A model generated the notes under the pieces. The model made no database searches, had not been told where the DNA came from, and was given only the letters and a program-made list of their open reading frames with translations. This document shows, in pieces, positions 44,572 to 53,378 of a stretch of DNA of 64,000 bases. Position 1 is the first letter of the stretch. Each line of letters starts with the position of its first letter. The stretch is from PALSA-911 sp963743035 (GTDB lineage Bacteria > Pseudomonadota > Alphaproteobacteria > Acetobacterales > Acetobacteraceae). Position numbers and translations under genes: made by a program. Location of the stretch: assembly GCA_963743035.1 (NCBI GenBank), contig CAVUOB010000002.1, positions 186,001 through 250,000 on the forward strand. Direction: 5' to 3'.

Positions 44572-45825
44572 TCATCCATAGCGGCGGACCGACAGGTCGC
44601 GCGTATCGATCTCCGGCTGGCGGCCCGCGAGCTGATCCGCCAGCACCCGGGCGGAACCGCAGGCCATCGTCCAGCCGAGCGTGCCATGCCCGGTGTTGAG
44701 ATGCAGGTTGGCATAGGGCGTCGGCCCGATCAGCGGCGTGCCGTCCGGCGTCATCGGACGCAGTCCGGTCCAGAAGCTCGCCCGAGAGACGTCGCCGCCA
44801 TGCGGAAACAAATCCGTCAGGGAATGCTCCAGCGTCGCGCGCCGCGCTGCGTGCAGGCGGAGATCGTAGCCCGCCACCTCCGCCGTGCCGCCGACGCGGA
44901 TGCGATCGCCGAGCCGGGTGATCGCGATCTTGTAGGTCTCGTCCATGACAGTGGATTCCGGGGCGCCGGCCGGATCGGTGATCGGCACGGTGATCGAATA
45001 GCCCTTGATCGGATAGACCGGCAGCTTCAGGCCGATGGGCTTCAGCAGCAGCGGGGAATAGCTGCCGAGCGCCACGACATAGGCATCGGCCATCAGCGCG
45101 CCCTTGTCGGTGACGACGGAGGCGATCCGCCCGCCTTCCGCGACCAGCCGCTCGATGGCGGCGCCGTAGCGGAACTCGACGCCGAGCCCCCCGGCCAGCG
45201 CCGCCAGCCGTTCGGTGAACAGCTTGCAGTCGCCGGTCTCGTCGCCCGGCAGCCGCAGACCGCCCGCGAATTTCTGCCGCATACCGGCCAGCGCCGGCTC
45301 CGCCCGGATGCAGCCGTCGCGGTCGAGCAGTTCGAAGGCTACCCCGTATTCCCTGAGCACCGCGATGTCGCCGGCGGTACCGTCGAGCTGGTACTGGGAG
45401 CGGAACAGCTGCAGCGTGCCCTGGGCGCGTTCGTCATAGGCGATGCCGGTGTCGGCGCGCAGTTCGCGCAGCACGTCGCGGCTGTACTCGGCCAGCCGGA
45501 CCATGCGGCTCTTGTTCAGCGCATAGCGCGCCTGTGTGCAGTTGCGCAGCATCTGCGCCATCCAGACCCACATCGCGGGGTCGAGCTTCGGGCGGACCAC
45601 CAGCGGTCCGTATTTCATCGTCAGCCACTTGACCGCTTTCATCGGCACCCCGGGGCCGGCCCATGGCGAGGCATAGCCGGGCGAGACTTCGCCGGCATTG
45701 CCGAAGCTGGTCTCCAGCGCCGGCCCCGGCTGGCGGTCGACGACGGTGACGGCGTGGCCCGCCTTGGCCAGGAAATAAGCGGTCGTGACGCCGACGACGC
45801 CGCTGCCGAGAACGATGACCTTCAT
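44572..45825 (-). CDS. dadA: D-amino acid dehydrogenase
   Basis: The 417-residue FAD enzyme has the dinucleotide fold VIVLGSGVVGVTTAYFLAKAG at the start and the DadA blocks TSFGNAGEVSPGYASPWAGPG, LRADTGIAYDERAQGTLQLFR and the C-terminal LNTGHGTLGWTMACGSA. It oxidises D-amino acids such as D-alanine and passes electrons to the respiratory chain. The ATG at 45825 is chosen because the FAD motif begins at residue 3. The alanine racemase usually next to dadA is not here. An IMPase-family gene follows on the same strand. Confidence 0.9.
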   Translation of the reverse strand: MKVIVLGSGVVGVTTAYFLAKAGHAVTVVDRQPGPALETSFGNAGEVSPGYASPWAGPGVPMKAVKWLTMKYGPLVVRPKLDPAMWVWMAQMLRNCTQARYALNKSRMVRLAEYSRDVLRELRADTGIAYDERAQGTLQLFRSQYQLDGTAGDIAVLREYGVAFELLDRDGCIRAEPALAGMRQKFAGGLRLPGDETGDCKLFTERLAALAGGLGVEFRYGAAIERLVAEGGRIASVVTDKGALMADAYVVALGSYSPLLLKPIGLKLPVYPIKGYSITVPITDPAGAPESTVMDETYKIAITRLGDRIRVGGTAEVAGYDLRLHAARRATLEHSLTDLFPHGGDVSRASFWTGLRPMTPDGTPLIGPTPYANLHLNTGHGTLGWTMACGSARVLADQLAGRQPEIDTRDLSVRRYG

Positions 45826-45939
45826 GAAGCAGAATTCTCCCAGGAAACATTCGGCAGGCACCTTCATAGCCAATCCTGCCGCGGAGGCGGCAAGCGGAAT
45901 GCCGCCGGGAGGTCGCCGAAAAAGGGAAGTCCGGTCCGT

Positions 45940-46803
45940 TTAGCCGCCCTTGACGCCGCCGGTGGTTAGCCCGGCAACGATTTCCTTCTGCATCAACAGG
46001 GTTAGCAGCAGGACGGGTGCGGTCACGACCAGCGCCGCCGCGGCCAGCGGGCCCCAGCTCACCTGTTCGAAGGTCAGCACGTTATAGACCGCGACCGGCA
46101 GCGTGCGCGTGCTGCGTCCCGCCAGCACAACGCCGAAGATGAAATTGTTCCAACTGAAGATGAACGAGAGGATCATCGCCACCGTGATCCCCGGCCGCGC
46201 CAGCGGCATGGCGACATGGCGGAAGGCCTGCCAGATCGTCGCGCCGTCGACCAGTGCGGCCTCCTCCAGTTCGCCCGGCAGGCCCTCGAAGAAGCCGATC
46301 ATCACCCAGACCACGACCGGCACCGTGATCGTGAGATGGGTGATCACCAGCGGCACCAGCGTGCCGGTCAGTTCCATCCACTGGAACATCAGGAACATCG
46401 GCACCAGGAACGACAGGCCGGGCGTGATGCGCGCGATCAGGATCAGCACTGCCGCCTTCTGCATCTTCGCCTTGGCGATGCCGTAGCCCGCGGGCACCCC
46501 GATCAGCAGCGCCAGCCCGGTGGCGCCGAACGACACGATGACCGAGTTGATCGTATAGGTCAGAAAGTCGTTCTTCTCGAAGACATCGACGAAATTGGCC
46601 AGGGTCGGCGGGTTCGGCACGAACACCGGCGGGTACGCCATGTTGTCGACCTCGTTCTTGAACGCCAGCGAGGCCATCCACAGGAACACCAGCAACGCCG
46701 GCGAGATCAGCACCAGGGCGGACAGGTAAAGCCCGAGCCTGCCGATCCAGCGGCGCACCCTGTGCCGGGTTATCGGACGCCGGGTCATTGGCCCATTTCT
46801 CAT
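45940..46803 (-). CDS. Sugar-type ABC transporter permease (MalG-like)
   Basis: This 287-residue permease has six helices and the EAA loop EEAALVDGATIWQAFRHVAMPLARPGI, cited in parts, that contacts the ATPase. It is in the carbohydrate-importer (CUT1) group. Its ATG overlaps the stop of the partner permease as ATGA. No ATPase or binding-protein gene follows; the next gene is dadA. The substrate is therefore unknown. Confidence 0.88.
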   Translation of the reverse strand: MRNGPMTRRPITRHRVRRWIGRLGLYLSALVLISPALLVFLWMASLAFKNEVDNMAYPPVFVPNPPTLANFVDVFEKNDFLTYTINSVIVSFGATGLALLIGVPAGYGIAKAKMQKAAVLILIARITPGLSFLVPMFLMFQWMELTGTLVPLVITHLTITVPVVVWVMIGFFEGLPGELEEAALVDGATIWQAFRHVAMPLARPGITVAMILSFIFSWNNFIFGVVLAGRSTRTLPVAVYNVLTFEQVSWGPLAAAALVVTAPVLLLTLLMQKEIVAGLTTGGVKGG

Positions 46804-47729
46804 TGAAATGCCTGCTTCTGGCGGACGTTGAGCAGCAACAGGCTGATCAGCAGGATCAGTGCGAAGAACACGACCACCATGGCCGAGCCGTAGCCCAGGT
46901 CGTAATAGGCGAAGGCGGTCTGGTAGAGCAGGATGTTGATCGTCTCGCTTGCGGTGCCGGGACCGCCGAGCGTGATCACGTAGATGCTGTCGAAGGTCTT
47001 CAGTGCGTCGATCAGCCGCAGCACAGCCGCCACTACTATGAACGGCCAGGACAGCGGCAGCGTGATGTGGCGGAACATCTGCCAGGAGTTGGCGCCGTCC
47101 AGGATCGCCGCCTCGTACGGGTCGGTCGGCAGGCTCGCCAGGCCGCCGAGCACGATCAGCATGACCAGCGGCGTCCATTGCCAGGTCTCGACCATCACCA
47201 GGGTCGGGATCACCGTGGACGCATCGTACACCCAGGTGCTGGGCGGCAGGCCGACGCTGGTCAGCAGGTAGTTCAGCACCCCCAGCTGCGGGTGAAACAT
47301 CATCGTCCAGACCAGCGCCACCGCCACGGGGGTCGCCATCATCGGCAGGATGAAGATGGTGCGCGCCACGCCGCGGAAGAAGAAATTGCTCTGAAAGCAG
47401 ACCGCGGCCGCGATGCCCAGCAGCATCGGGGCGGCGACCGACAGCGCGGTGAAATACAGCGTGCGCAGCACCGCCAGGCGGAAGCGCTCGTCCTCCACCA
47501 GGTGCACGTAGTTGGCGATGCCGGTGAATGTCGTGCTGCCGGTCACCTTCCACTCGTGCACCGACATGAACAGGGTGAAGACCCAGGGAAACACGATCAC
47601 CGCGGAGACGATCACCCCGGCTGGCACGACGAACGGCCAGTACTGGCGGGCATAGTTGCGCCGGCCGCGGGCGATGCGGGCCGCCTGGTCCGCGGCCGTT
47701 GGGGGGGCTGCGATCGGATTGGCGCTCAT
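46800..47729 (-). CDS. Sugar-type ABC transporter permease (MalF/UgpA-like)
   Basis: This 309-residue permease has a cytoplasmic head followed by six helices and the EAA loop YEAAILDGANSWQMFRHITLPL. It forms a CUT1-type pair with the next gene. The start ATG is at 47729. Upstream, on the same strand, there is no binding-protein gene before the polysaccharide cluster, so the pair lacks its binding protein and ATPase in this window. Possibly a shared ATPase encoded elsewhere serves it. Confidence 0.88.
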   Translation of the reverse strand: MSANPIAAPPTAADQAARIARGRRNYARQYWPFVVPAGVIVSAVIVFPWVFTLFMSVHEWKVTGSTTFTGIANYVHLVEDERFRLAVLRTLYFTALSVAAPMLLGIAAAVCFQSNFFFRGVARTIFILPMMATPVAVALVWTMMFHPQLGVLNYLLTSVGLPPSTWVYDASTVIPTLVMVETWQWTPLVMLIVLGGLASLPTDPYEAAILDGANSWQMFRHITLPLSWPFIVVAAVLRLIDALKTFDSIYVITLGGPGTASETINILLYQTAFAYYDLGYGSAMVVVFFALILLISLLLLNVRQKQAFQ

Positions 47730-47833
47730 GCGCGGTTGTGTTCCCTGGACGTAGGCGTTGCTGCTGCGTTGTTTTGCGGCGTTCGTTGACAGGCACGGCT
47801 TATATAAAAGTTATGAAGAGGACTTCGCGATGG

Positions 47834-48907
47834 TTATGACGCGGATTCCGCGATGGTGGAACCCAGCAGCGCGGCCCGGTCGGCGCGGCGCAGCACCCAG
47901 CCCGCCCAGGCCACCTGCGGCAGGACCAGCGCCAGGGGAATGAACGGCTTGACCGCAACCGGGGCGCGGATGAAGGCGAGGCAGGCGAGGCCGCCCAGCA
48001 GCGCGAAACCCCAATGGATCGCGGTGACCCAGGCCGCCGGCATGCCCGAGCGCTGGGCCAGCTGGTACAGATGGCCGCGATGCGGCGCGGTGAGCCTTTC
48101 CCCCGCCAGCCCGCGCCGCAGCAGGGTGAATGCGACATCGAACAGCACGCCCGACAGCAGCATCGGCATGATCAGGAACGACAGCTCCACCGCGTCGAAG
48201 CGGCTGGCGGCCACCGCCAGCATGGCCAGCACGAAGCCGCAGAACTGGCTGCCGACATCGCCCATGAAGATCCGAGCGCCCGGATAGTTGAACGGCAGGA
48301 ACCCGACCAGCCCGGCCGCCAGCAGCAGCGCCGCAAAATAGACGAACCAGCCGCCCTGCTCGGCGGCGATGATGCACAGGAAGCCGGAGGCGATCAGCGC
48401 CACGCCAGAGGCCAGGCCATTCAGCCCGTCGATGAAGTTCATTGCGTTGGTGGTGAACAGGATCCATACCAGCGTAGCCGGAATGCCGAGCCATCCGATA
48501 TCCACAGGCCCCAGATAGGGTATGCGGTAGACTTGCACATAGAGCCCGGTGCCGACCGCCGCCAGCGCCGCCAGCACCTGGGCGCCGAGCTTGATGGTGA
48601 ACGGCCAATCGTACAGATCGTCCAGGAACGCCACCACGGCGATGGCGGCGGAAGCCGCGATCACGCCGCGGAAATACGGATCGGCCAGGCGCGAAAAGGC
48701 GGCCATTTCGTACAGGACCGCCACGCCCACCAGGAACGCCACCACGATGCCCACGCCGCCGCCCTTGGGGGTGGGGTTGGCATGGGATTTGCGCGGGTCT
48801 GGCGTGTCCATCACACCGACGGAGATCATCAGCCGCACGGTTGCCGCCGAGAGCAGTGCGAGGCTGCCGGCAAAGGCCAGGTGGCGCAGGAGGGCCGCAA
48901 ACGTCAT
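47834..48907 (-). CDS. Undecaprenyl-phosphate sugar-1-phosphate transferase (WecA/MraY family)
   Basis: This 357-residue polytopic membrane protein has the glycosyltransferase family 4 motifs FLDDLYDWPFTIKLGAQ (catalytic Asp pair), NAMNFIDGLNGLASG and FMGDVGSQFCGF, plus the C-terminal PHRGHLYQ loop. Such enzymes place the first sugar phosphate on undecaprenyl phosphate to start O-antigen, capsule or peptidoglycan units. With the dehydratase and aminotransferase next to it, surface polysaccharide synthesis is likely. It is divergent from those two genes. Confidence 0.87.
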   Translation of the reverse strand: MTFAALLRHLAFAGSLALLSAATVRLMISVGVMDTPDPRKSHANPTPKGGGVGIVVAFLVGVAVLYEMAAFSRLADPYFRGVIAASAAIAVVAFLDDLYDWPFTIKLGAQVLAALAAVGTGLYVQVYRIPYLGPVDIGWLGIPATLVWILFTTNAMNFIDGLNGLASGVALIASGFLCIIAAEQGGWFVYFAALLLAAGLVGFLPFNYPGARIFMGDVGSQFCGFVLAMLAVAASRFDAVELSFLIMPMLLSGVLFDVAFTLLRRGLAGERLTAPHRGHLYQLAQRSGMPAAWVTAIHWGFALLGGLACLAFIRAPVAVKPFIPLALVLPQVAWAGWVLRRADRAALLGSTIAESAS

Positions 48908-48989
48908 ATCCGATCCTTGTTCGCTTCACCTAGGGGAGCGAAGCCGGGGGTAGCGAAGCCGGCGCGGAACGGGAAGCCCCGCCGACATT

Positions 48990-51029
48990 ATGACAGCAAT
49001 GGGTATGCTGCGTCCCGCCTACTGGGCTATGAGGGCAACCGCAATGCCCGCTTCCCGCCCCCTTGCCCCCCGCCCGTTGGTCAGAATCGCCGTCAACGTC
49101 GCGCTCGATGGCATACTGGCTGCCCTGGCCGTGCCGCTGGCACGCTGGATCGCCGATCCCGCCGATGCCTGGCTGCATCCGCTGTGGCTGATGGCCGCCG
49201 GCGCCGGCGCGGTGCTGCTGGCCGGGCTGCCGTTCCGTCTGTCGCTGCAGTACTGGCGCTTTGCCGGCCTGGGCGACCTGATCGGCGTGGTCGGTTCCAG
49301 CATCGTCGCCGCGCTGCTGTTCGCACTGCTGATGGCCGCTGCCGGCATCGTGCCGACCAATCCAGCCTTGCCGCTGGTGCATGCCTTCACGCTGGTCGTG
49401 CTGCTCGGCGCGCCGCGCGTGGCCTATCGCCGGCTGCAATTCGGCACCGGCCGCGCCAGCCCGGAGGACGGTGACAGCGACGCCGATCTGGTGCTCGTGG
49501 TCGGTTCCGGAGAGGACGCCGACCTGTTCTTGCGCGCCGTGTCGCAGGAACGCCGGCCCAGCGTGCGCGTGGCGGGACTGCTAGCGCTGGGCTCCCGCCA
49601 GACCGGGCGGCGCATCCAGGGCCATCCGATCCTCGGCTCCTCGGACGATCTCGGCGCGGTGCTGGAACGGTTGAAGGCCGAGGACCGGCTGCCCGGCATG
49701 CTAGTCATCGCCTCCCCGGATCTCTCCGGGGCCGCGCTGGCCAGACTGATCGACGAGGCCAACGGCTATGGCCTGATGGTGCGCCGCGCACCGCGTCCGA
49801 CGGCGCTGCACCCCGCCACACCCGCCCCGGGCCGTGCCGATGCGCCGGCGCGGCTGCAGCTCAAGCCGGTGGCGATCGAGGATTTGCTGAACCGGCCGCA
49901 GGTGCCGCTGGACCGTGACGGCATGGCGCGGCTGATCCAGGGGCGACGCGTGATCGTGACCGGCGCGGGGGGTACCATAGGCTCCGAACTGGCGCGCCAG
50001 GTTGCGGCACTCGGCCCGGACATGCTGGTGCTGCTGGACAACGGCGAATACGCATTGTGGCAGATCGACCTGGAACTGGCGGAAACCCATCCGCATCTGC
50101 AGCGCAAGACCCTGATCGCCGATATCCGCGACGAGGCCCGCATCCGCGCGGTGTTCGAGGATCTGCGCCCCGAACTCGTGTTCCATGCCGCGGCGCTGAA
50201 GCATGTGCCGATCGTGGAGGCGAACCCGCTGGAAGGGCTGCTGACCAACGCCGCCGGCACCCGCCACGTGGCCGAGGCTGCGCGCGCCGTCGGCGCGCTG
50301 GCCATGGTGCTGATCTCCACCGACAAGGCGGTGAACCCGACCAGCGTCATGGGCGCCTCCAAGCGGCTGGCGGAGATGTATTGCCAGGCGCTGGACGTCG
50401 CGGCGCAGAAGATCCTGGGCGGCACCGAGGCGGCGCGGGGCGGCGAAAGCGCCATGCGCTGCGTCACCGTGCGCTTCGGCAATGTGCTGGGCAGCACCGG
50501 CTCTGTGGTGCCGCTGTTCCAGCGCCAGCTGGAGCGCGGCGGCCCGCTGACCGTCACCCATCCGGACATGCAGCGCTATTTCATGACGGTGCGCGAGGCG
50601 GTCGGCCTCGTCCTGCAGGCAAGCGTGCTGGGTGCTGCCAGCGGCGCGCTGCCGGCGACGCAGGAAGGGGGCATCTTCGTGCTGGATATGGGCAAGCCGG
50701 TGAAGATCGTCGACCTCGCCCGGCAGATGATCCGCCTGGCAGGGCTGCGGCCGGAGCAGGACGTGGATATCCGCTTCACCGGGTTGCGGCCCGGCGAGAA
50801 GCTGTACGAGGAGCTGTTCCACGGCAAGGAACCGCCGGTGCCCACCGGCTATCCCGGCCTGCTGATGGCGACCCCGCGCACCGGGGACCCCGCGATCGTC
50901 GGTCGCGCGATCGAGGAGATCGCCATCGCCTGCCGCGGTGGCCAGGTGCGGCTGGCGCTGACCCTGCTGGGTCGGCAGATACCCGAATTCGAGCACAATG
51001 CAGACGGCTCCGCCGCGGCGCGAGCCTGA
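48990..51029 (+). CDS. Membrane-anchored UDP-sugar 4,6-dehydratase (CapD/PglF/WbpM-like)
   Basis: This protein of up to 679 residues has four N-terminal membrane helices, a flavodoxin-like CoA-binding-type domain (VLVVGSGEDADLFLRAV) and a C-terminal extended SDR domain. That domain carries the nucleotide motif VTGAGGTIGSELARQ, HAAALKHVP and STDKAVNPTSVMGASKR, where Met replaces the usual catalytic Tyr as in this dehydratase family. It makes a UDP-4-keto-6-deoxy sugar that the adjacent aminotransferase can aminate. ATG at 49044 has a better ribosome-binding site (GAGGG) than the ATG at 48990, so the first 18 residues may not be translated. Confidence 0.87.
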   Translation: MTAMGMLRPAYWAMRATAMPASRPLAPRPLVRIAVNVALDGILAALAVPLARWIADPADAWLHPLWLMAAGAGAVLLAGLPFRLSLQYWRFAGLGDLIGVVGSSIVAALLFALLMAAAGIVPTNPALPLVHAFTLVVLLGAPRVAYRRLQFGTGRASPEDGDSDADLVLVVGSGEDADLFLRAVSQERRPSVRVAGLLALGSRQTGRRIQGHPILGSSDDLGAVLERLKAEDRLPGMLVIASPDLSGAALARLIDEANGYGLMVRRAPRPTALHPATPAPGRADAPARLQLKPVAIEDLLNRPQVPLDRDGMARLIQGRRVIVTGAGGTIGSELARQVAALGPDMLVLLDNGEYALWQIDLELAETHPHLQRKTLIADIRDEARIRAVFEDLRPELVFHAAALKHVPIVEANPLEGLLTNAAGTRHVAEAARAVGALAMVLISTDKAVNPTSVMGASKRLAEMYCQALDVAAQKILGGTEAARGGESAMRCVTVRFGNVLGSTGSVVPLFQRQLERGGPLTVTHPDMQRYFMTVREAVGLVLQASVLGAASGALPATQEGGIFVLDMGKPVKIVDLARQMIRLAGLRPEQDVDIRFTGLRPGEKLYEELFHGKEPPVPTGYPGLLMATPRTGDPAIVGRAIEEIAIACRGGQVRLALTLLGRQIPEFEHNADGSAAARA

Positions 51030-51041
51030 TCAGGACACAGT

Positions 51042-52175
51042 ATGACAATCGCGATCCCGTTTCTCGACCTCAAGGCCCAGCAGGCGCGCATCCACGACGA
51101 ACTGCGCCGCCGGCTGGACGGCGTGCTGGCCCATTGCCAGTTCGTGCTGGGGCCGGAAGTGGCGGAGCTGGAAGCTGCCCTGGCGGCCTATTGCGGCGCC
51201 GCGCATTGCGTGTCGATCTCGTCGGGCACGGACGCGCTGCAGATCGCGCTGATGGCCGAAGGGGTCGGCCGCGGGGATGCGGTGTTCCTGCCGGCCTTCA
51301 CCTACACCGCGACGGCCGAGGTGCCGCTCGTGCTGGGCGCGACGCCGGTGTTCTGCGATGTCGATCCGCTGACCTTCCAGATCGATCCGGCGCATCTGGA
51401 ACAGCGCATCGCCGAGGTGCGCGCAGCCGGCAAGCTGCGCCCGCGTGCGCTGATCGGCGTCGACCTGTTCGGCCAGCCGGCGAACTGGCCGGCCTTGAGC
51501 GCCATCGCCGCGCGGGAGGGGGTCTTCACGCTGGACGATTGCGCGCAGAGCTTCGGCGCCACGCTGCGGGGCCGCCAGCTCGGCACCGCGGCGGATGCGA
51601 CGGCGGTTAGTTTCTTTCCCTCCAAGCCGCTTGGTGCATATGGCGATGGCGGCGCGCTGTTCACCGAAAGCGCGGAGCGGGCGGCGCTGTACCGCAGCCT
51701 GCGCACCCATGGCGAGGGCACGACCCGTTATGAAGTGCTGCGCACCGGCATGAACGGGCGGCTGGATTCGATCCAGGCGGCGGTGCTGCTGGCCAAGCTG
51801 ACGGTGTTCCCCGCCGAACTGGCGATCCGCGAACGTATCGCGCGGATCTATGATTCCCGACTGGGCAATGCGGTCGGCATTCCCGTGCGCGTGCCGGACA
51901 GCACCAGCGCCTGGGCGATCTATGCCGTCCTGCTGCGCGACGCGGCGCAGCGCGAGAGCGTGCAAGCATCGCTGAAGGCAGTGGGCGTGCCGACGGCAAT
52001 CTATTACCCGCGGCCGCTGCATCTGCAGCCGGCCTATCGCGACAGCCATGACGGCGCCGCGCTACCGGTGTCGGAGGATCTGGCCACGCGCATCCTGGCA
52101 CTGCCGATCCATCCCGACCTGAACGACGAAGCCGTAGGGCATATCTGCGATTCCGTGCTGGCGGCGGTGGCGTAG
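51042..52175 (+). CDS. DegT/DnrJ/EryC1/StrS family sugar aminotransferase
   Basis: The 377-residue PLP enzyme has the substrate-loop VSISSGTDALQIAL (58-71), the cofactor Asp/Gln segment DDCAQSFGA and the PLP lysine Lys195 in FFPSKPLGAYGDGG. It aminates a keto-sugar nucleotide, most likely the product of the dehydratase 12 bases upstream, giving an amino-deoxy sugar for surface glycan. A nested-palindrome element (R4) follows its stop within a few bases. Confidence 0.9.
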   Translation: MTIAIPFLDLKAQQARIHDELRRRLDGVLAHCQFVLGPEVAELEAALAAYCGAAHCVSISSGTDALQIALMAEGVGRGDAVFLPAFTYTATAEVPLVLGATPVFCDVDPLTFQIDPAHLEQRIAEVRAAGKLRPRALIGVDLFGQPANWPALSAIAAREGVFTLDDCAQSFGATLRGRQLGTAADATAVSFFPSKPLGAYGDGGALFTESAERAALYRSLRTHGEGTTRYEVLRTGMNGRLDSIQAAVLLAKLTVFPAELAIRERIARIYDSRLGNAVGIPVRVPDSTSAWAIYAVLLRDAAQRESVQASLKAVGVPTAIYYPRPLHLQPAYRDSHDGAALPVSEDLATRILALPIHPDLNDEAVGHICDSVLAAVA

Positions 52176-52179
52176 CCAG

Positions 52180-52404
52180 GCTGGGGCTCTGCCCCCTGCA
52201 CCCCCGCCAAGGGACAGTCGTCCCTTGGATCCCTCGGACTGGTTTGTCTTGAAGGGGCCATGACGTAGCCGATCGACGGCTACGTCGGTTCGGCCCCTTC
52301 AAGACAAACCAAACGAATAGGGGTCAAGGGGATGACCATCCCCTTGCGGGGTGAAGGGGCGGAGCCCCTTCTGGGGTTTGGGGCAAAGCCCCAATCTCGC
52401 TAAG
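52180..52404. repeat. Nested-palindrome element R4 after the aminotransferase gene
   Basis: This element has the same architecture as R2/R3. A GGGGCTCTGCCCC hairpin and the 22-base palindrome (52207-52228, identical to R2) lie to the left. A 19-bp perfect central stem (52241-52259 with 52292-52310) has an inner ACGTAGCCG/CGGCTACGT stem. Hairpins to the right include GAAGGGGCGGAGCCCCTTC and TTGGGGCAAAGCCCCAA. The central stem differs from R2/R3 on both arms with pairing kept (TCTTG where R2 has TTGGG). It lies between aminotransferase and luciferase-like genes on the same strand. Confidence 0.9.
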
Positions 52405-52430
52405 CTTCCCCCGCAACAGGGGGAAACGTC

Positions 52431-53285
52431 ATGGAAATTGGCGGCGCGATGTTCTTTACCGACTATGCGATGCCGGCCGGCGCGTTCGCGCAGGCGCTGG
52501 AGGCGCGTGGCTTCGGCTCGGTCTGGGCGCCGGAGCATTCGCATATTCCGACTTCGCGGCGATCGCCGTTCCCGCCGGGGGGCGAACTGCCGAAGGAGTA
52601 TTATGAGTGCATGGATCCTTTCGTCTCCCTGACGATGGCCGCGGGCGCGACGAAAACGTTGAAGCTCGGCACCGGCATCTGCCTGGTCACCCAGCGCGAT
52701 CCGATCCAGACCGCGAAGCTGGTGGCTTCCATTGACCAGGTCTCGCAGGGCCGTTTCCTGTTTGGTGTCGGCAATGGCTGGAACGCCGAGGAGATGGCCG
52801 ATCACGGCACCGATTTCGCCTCCCGCCATCGGCTGGCGCGGGAACGGATCGAGGCGATGAAACTGATCTGGACCCGCACCAAGGCGGAATATCACGGCGA
52901 GTTCGTGGATTTTCCGGAGATGATGGCCTGGCCGAAGCCGTTGCAGAAACCGCATCCGCCGATCATCGTCGGCGGGGCGTTTCCCTATGGCGCGCGCCGG
53001 GCGATACGGTACGGCGATGGCTGGATACCGCATGCTAGCCGCAAGGAATATGGCGACGTGCTGGAGTTCCTGCCGCGCTTTCGCCAGATGGCAACCGAGG
53101 GCGGGCGCGATGCGGCCTCGCTTCCGGTGTCTGTCTGGGGCGCGCCAGAGGAGCGCGACCGGCTGAACCGGTTGCGCGACGCCGGCGTTGCTCGGGTGAT
53201 CATCACCTTCAAATCCGCACCGGAAGCGGATCTGCTGGCCAGGATGGATCGCTGGGCGGAACTGATCCGAGGCCTCAACGGCTAG
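52431..53285 (+). CDS. LLM class flavin/F420-dependent oxidoreductase, first of a tandem pair
   Basis: The 284-residue protein has a luciferase-family TIM barrel: FFTDYAMPAGAFAQALEARG, SVWAPEHSHIP, LKLGTGICLVTQRDPIQTAK and HPPIIVGGAFPYGARRAIRYGDGWIP, cited in parts. It fits the group annotated as probable F420-dependent enzymes, though FMN is equally possible. It is similar along its full length to the next gene, with the same length, so the two arose by tandem duplication. Element R4 ends about 26 bases upstream of the start. Confidence 0.87.
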   Translation: MEIGGAMFFTDYAMPAGAFAQALEARGFGSVWAPEHSHIPTSRRSPFPPGGELPKEYYECMDPFVSLTMAAGATKTLKLGTGICLVTQRDPIQTAKLVASIDQVSQGRFLFGVGNGWNAEEMADHGTDFASRHRLARERIEAMKLIWTRTKAEYHGEFVDFPEMMAWPKPLQKPHPPIIVGGAFPYGARRAIRYGDGWIPHASRKEYGDVLEFLPRFRQMATEGGRDAASLPVSVWGAPEERDRLNRLRDAGVARVIITFKSAPEADLLARMDRWAELIRGLNG

Positions 53286-53378
53286 CGCGGACGTTGCGTG
53301 AAATCGCCCTGCTTCTCTTCTTCCGCGCAATCCTGTTAGTCCAGACGGGCTAATATTGCTCTCAACAAGGACAGAAAT

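Noticed and set aside
46804..47796. A long N-terminal extension of the MalG-like permease overlapping the MalF-like gene
   Set aside because: The extension is Arg/Gly-rich, and the permease start ATG at 46803 overlaps the partner stop as ATGA, a standard coupling.
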